Assembly (NCBI RefSeq): GCF_033118175.1
Contig: NC_083701.1
Coordinates: 9,009,501-9,073,500 of the forward strand
Direction: 5' to 3'
Length of the DNA: 64,000 nt
From: Dama dama
Taxonomy: Eukaryota > Chordata > Mammalia > Artiodactyla > Cervidae
A program made the translations under genes and the position numbers. The first letter of the stretch is position 1, and each line of letters begins with the position of its first letter. Positions 63,391 to 64,000 of the stretch are shown in pieces. The notes below the pieces were generated by a model that was given only the letters and a program-made list of their open reading frames with translations, was not told where the DNA came from and made no database searches.

Positions 63391-64000
63391 CAACCTCTTA
63401 AGGCATCACACTCAAGAGCCCCACTGTGGGTTTTCTCGGCAGAGTCTAGGAGGGGCTATAAGAGCTGGATGAGGAGGGAAGGGGTGGGGCTGTGGAAGCA
63501 GGGAGGACTTCCTGGAGGAGGAACCACTTGCTCTGCATCTTTAAAGGATGAATGAGAATTGACCAGAAAGGCAGAGAGGGGTCCAAGCCGAGGAATGGCA
63601 AGAGCAGGGAGCGTGCGGGAGCAGAAATGTGGCATGGTGCGGGAATGACCAGAGGTCACTGTTGCCAGGGATTAGGGCCTGGCAGGGGTCACAGCAAGAG
63701 GAGCTGAGGGCCATGCCTGGGGTGTGTGCACCCGCTGAGGGGAGACGGGGATGTTTCCTGAGTCAGTCAGTCCATCGTGCCAGGTGATGACCGGATCAGC
63801 CGTGCGAGGGCCGCTGGTGGTCCCCGTTTGACAGACGGGGACACTGGCGTCCTCTGAGCTTAGAGACAGCCAGAGGATGACACACTCGGCTCTGACTGTG
63901 GGTCTCGTCCTCCTCCTGTGGACTCCAAGGGACCCTTTCTCGCCCAATTTCCAGTTCATTCAACTCACTGGGAGGAACGGAGAGTGGTCACCGCAGGCCT

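Larger units (their letters stand above)
54795..64000 (-). other. CCN4: CCN4 intron 1 (partial)
   Basis: No exon 1 (signal peptide) found on the minus strand up to the window end. It contains an L1/SINE nest (55262-55815), SINEs at 56606, 58809 and 59887, an MST-like LTR, a CHR SINE, L1 and MIR remnants, and C, G and CA runs. 56900-58550 and 60350-60900 look unique. Confidence 0.8.

Noticed and set aside
1..64000. tRNA genes at the many SINE 5' ends (GGTTCGATCCCTGGG boxes)
   Set aside because: They are tRNA-Glu-derived SINE heads with degraded cloverleaf and a continuing A-unit, not functional tRNA genes.
54795..64000. CCN4 exon 1 within the window
   Set aside because: No minus-strand segment encodes a CCN4-like signal peptide ending before a phase-0 donor. 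The exon must lie further right.
1..64000. CRISPR arrays, operons, phage or bacterial defence systems
   Set aside because: The DNA is ruminant nuclear sequence. The tandem repeats seen are minisatellites without spacer structure.

Overview
This is mammalian nuclear DNA from a ruminant (a bovid such as cattle, sheep or goat; the species cannot be resolved by eye). The evidence is dozens of Bov-tA and BOV-A2 SINEs, BovB LINE fragments and cetartiodactyl CHR SINEs, together with older MIR, L1 and MaLR-LTR remnants. Coding exons are short and separated by introns with GT-AG boundaries. No bacterial, viral or CRISPR-type system is present.

Two genes are recognisable, and they converge tail to tail. 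(1) NDRG1 is on the plus strand. Exons 4-16 by human numbering lie between 7956 and about 34256. They encode residues 34-384 of a protein I infer to be 384 residues long, ending with the stop at 32610-32612, a 3' UTR and an AATAAA at 34234. Exons 1-3 lie to the left of the window. (2) CCN4 (WISP1) is on the minus strand. Exon 5 (44306-44605), exon 4 (45777-45970), exon 3 (47349-47609) and exon 2 (54518-54794) encode the CT, TSP1, VWC and IGFBP modules respectively. Exon 1 (signal peptide) lies to the right of the window. The same neighbours in the same orientation occur at human 8q24.22. The 10 kb between the two stop codons holds the NDRG1 3' UTR, an undefined CCN4 3' UTR and a dense set of SINEs.

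Layout: 1-7955 NDRG1 intron 3 (partial); 7956-32612 NDRG1 exons and introns; 32613-34256 NDRG1 3' UTR; 34257-44305 intergenic sequence and CCN4 3' UTR; 44306-54794 CCN4 exons 5 to 2; 54795-64000 CCN4 intron 1 (partial).

The two genes have unrelated products: an intracellular stress and differentiation protein with an inactive alpha/beta-hydrolase fold (NDRG1), and a secreted matricellular protein (CCN4). They are linked by position, not by pathway. The most notable observations are a two-copy (instead of three-copy) phospho-acceptor decapeptide repeat in NDRG1, a 60-bp and a 29-bp minisatellite in NDRG1 introns, an old L1 region cut by three SINEs, a diverged duplication in the intergenic region, a 39-bp direct repeat flanking a SINE, and a CpG-rich block over CCN4 exon 3. 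I found no convincing undescribed biological system.
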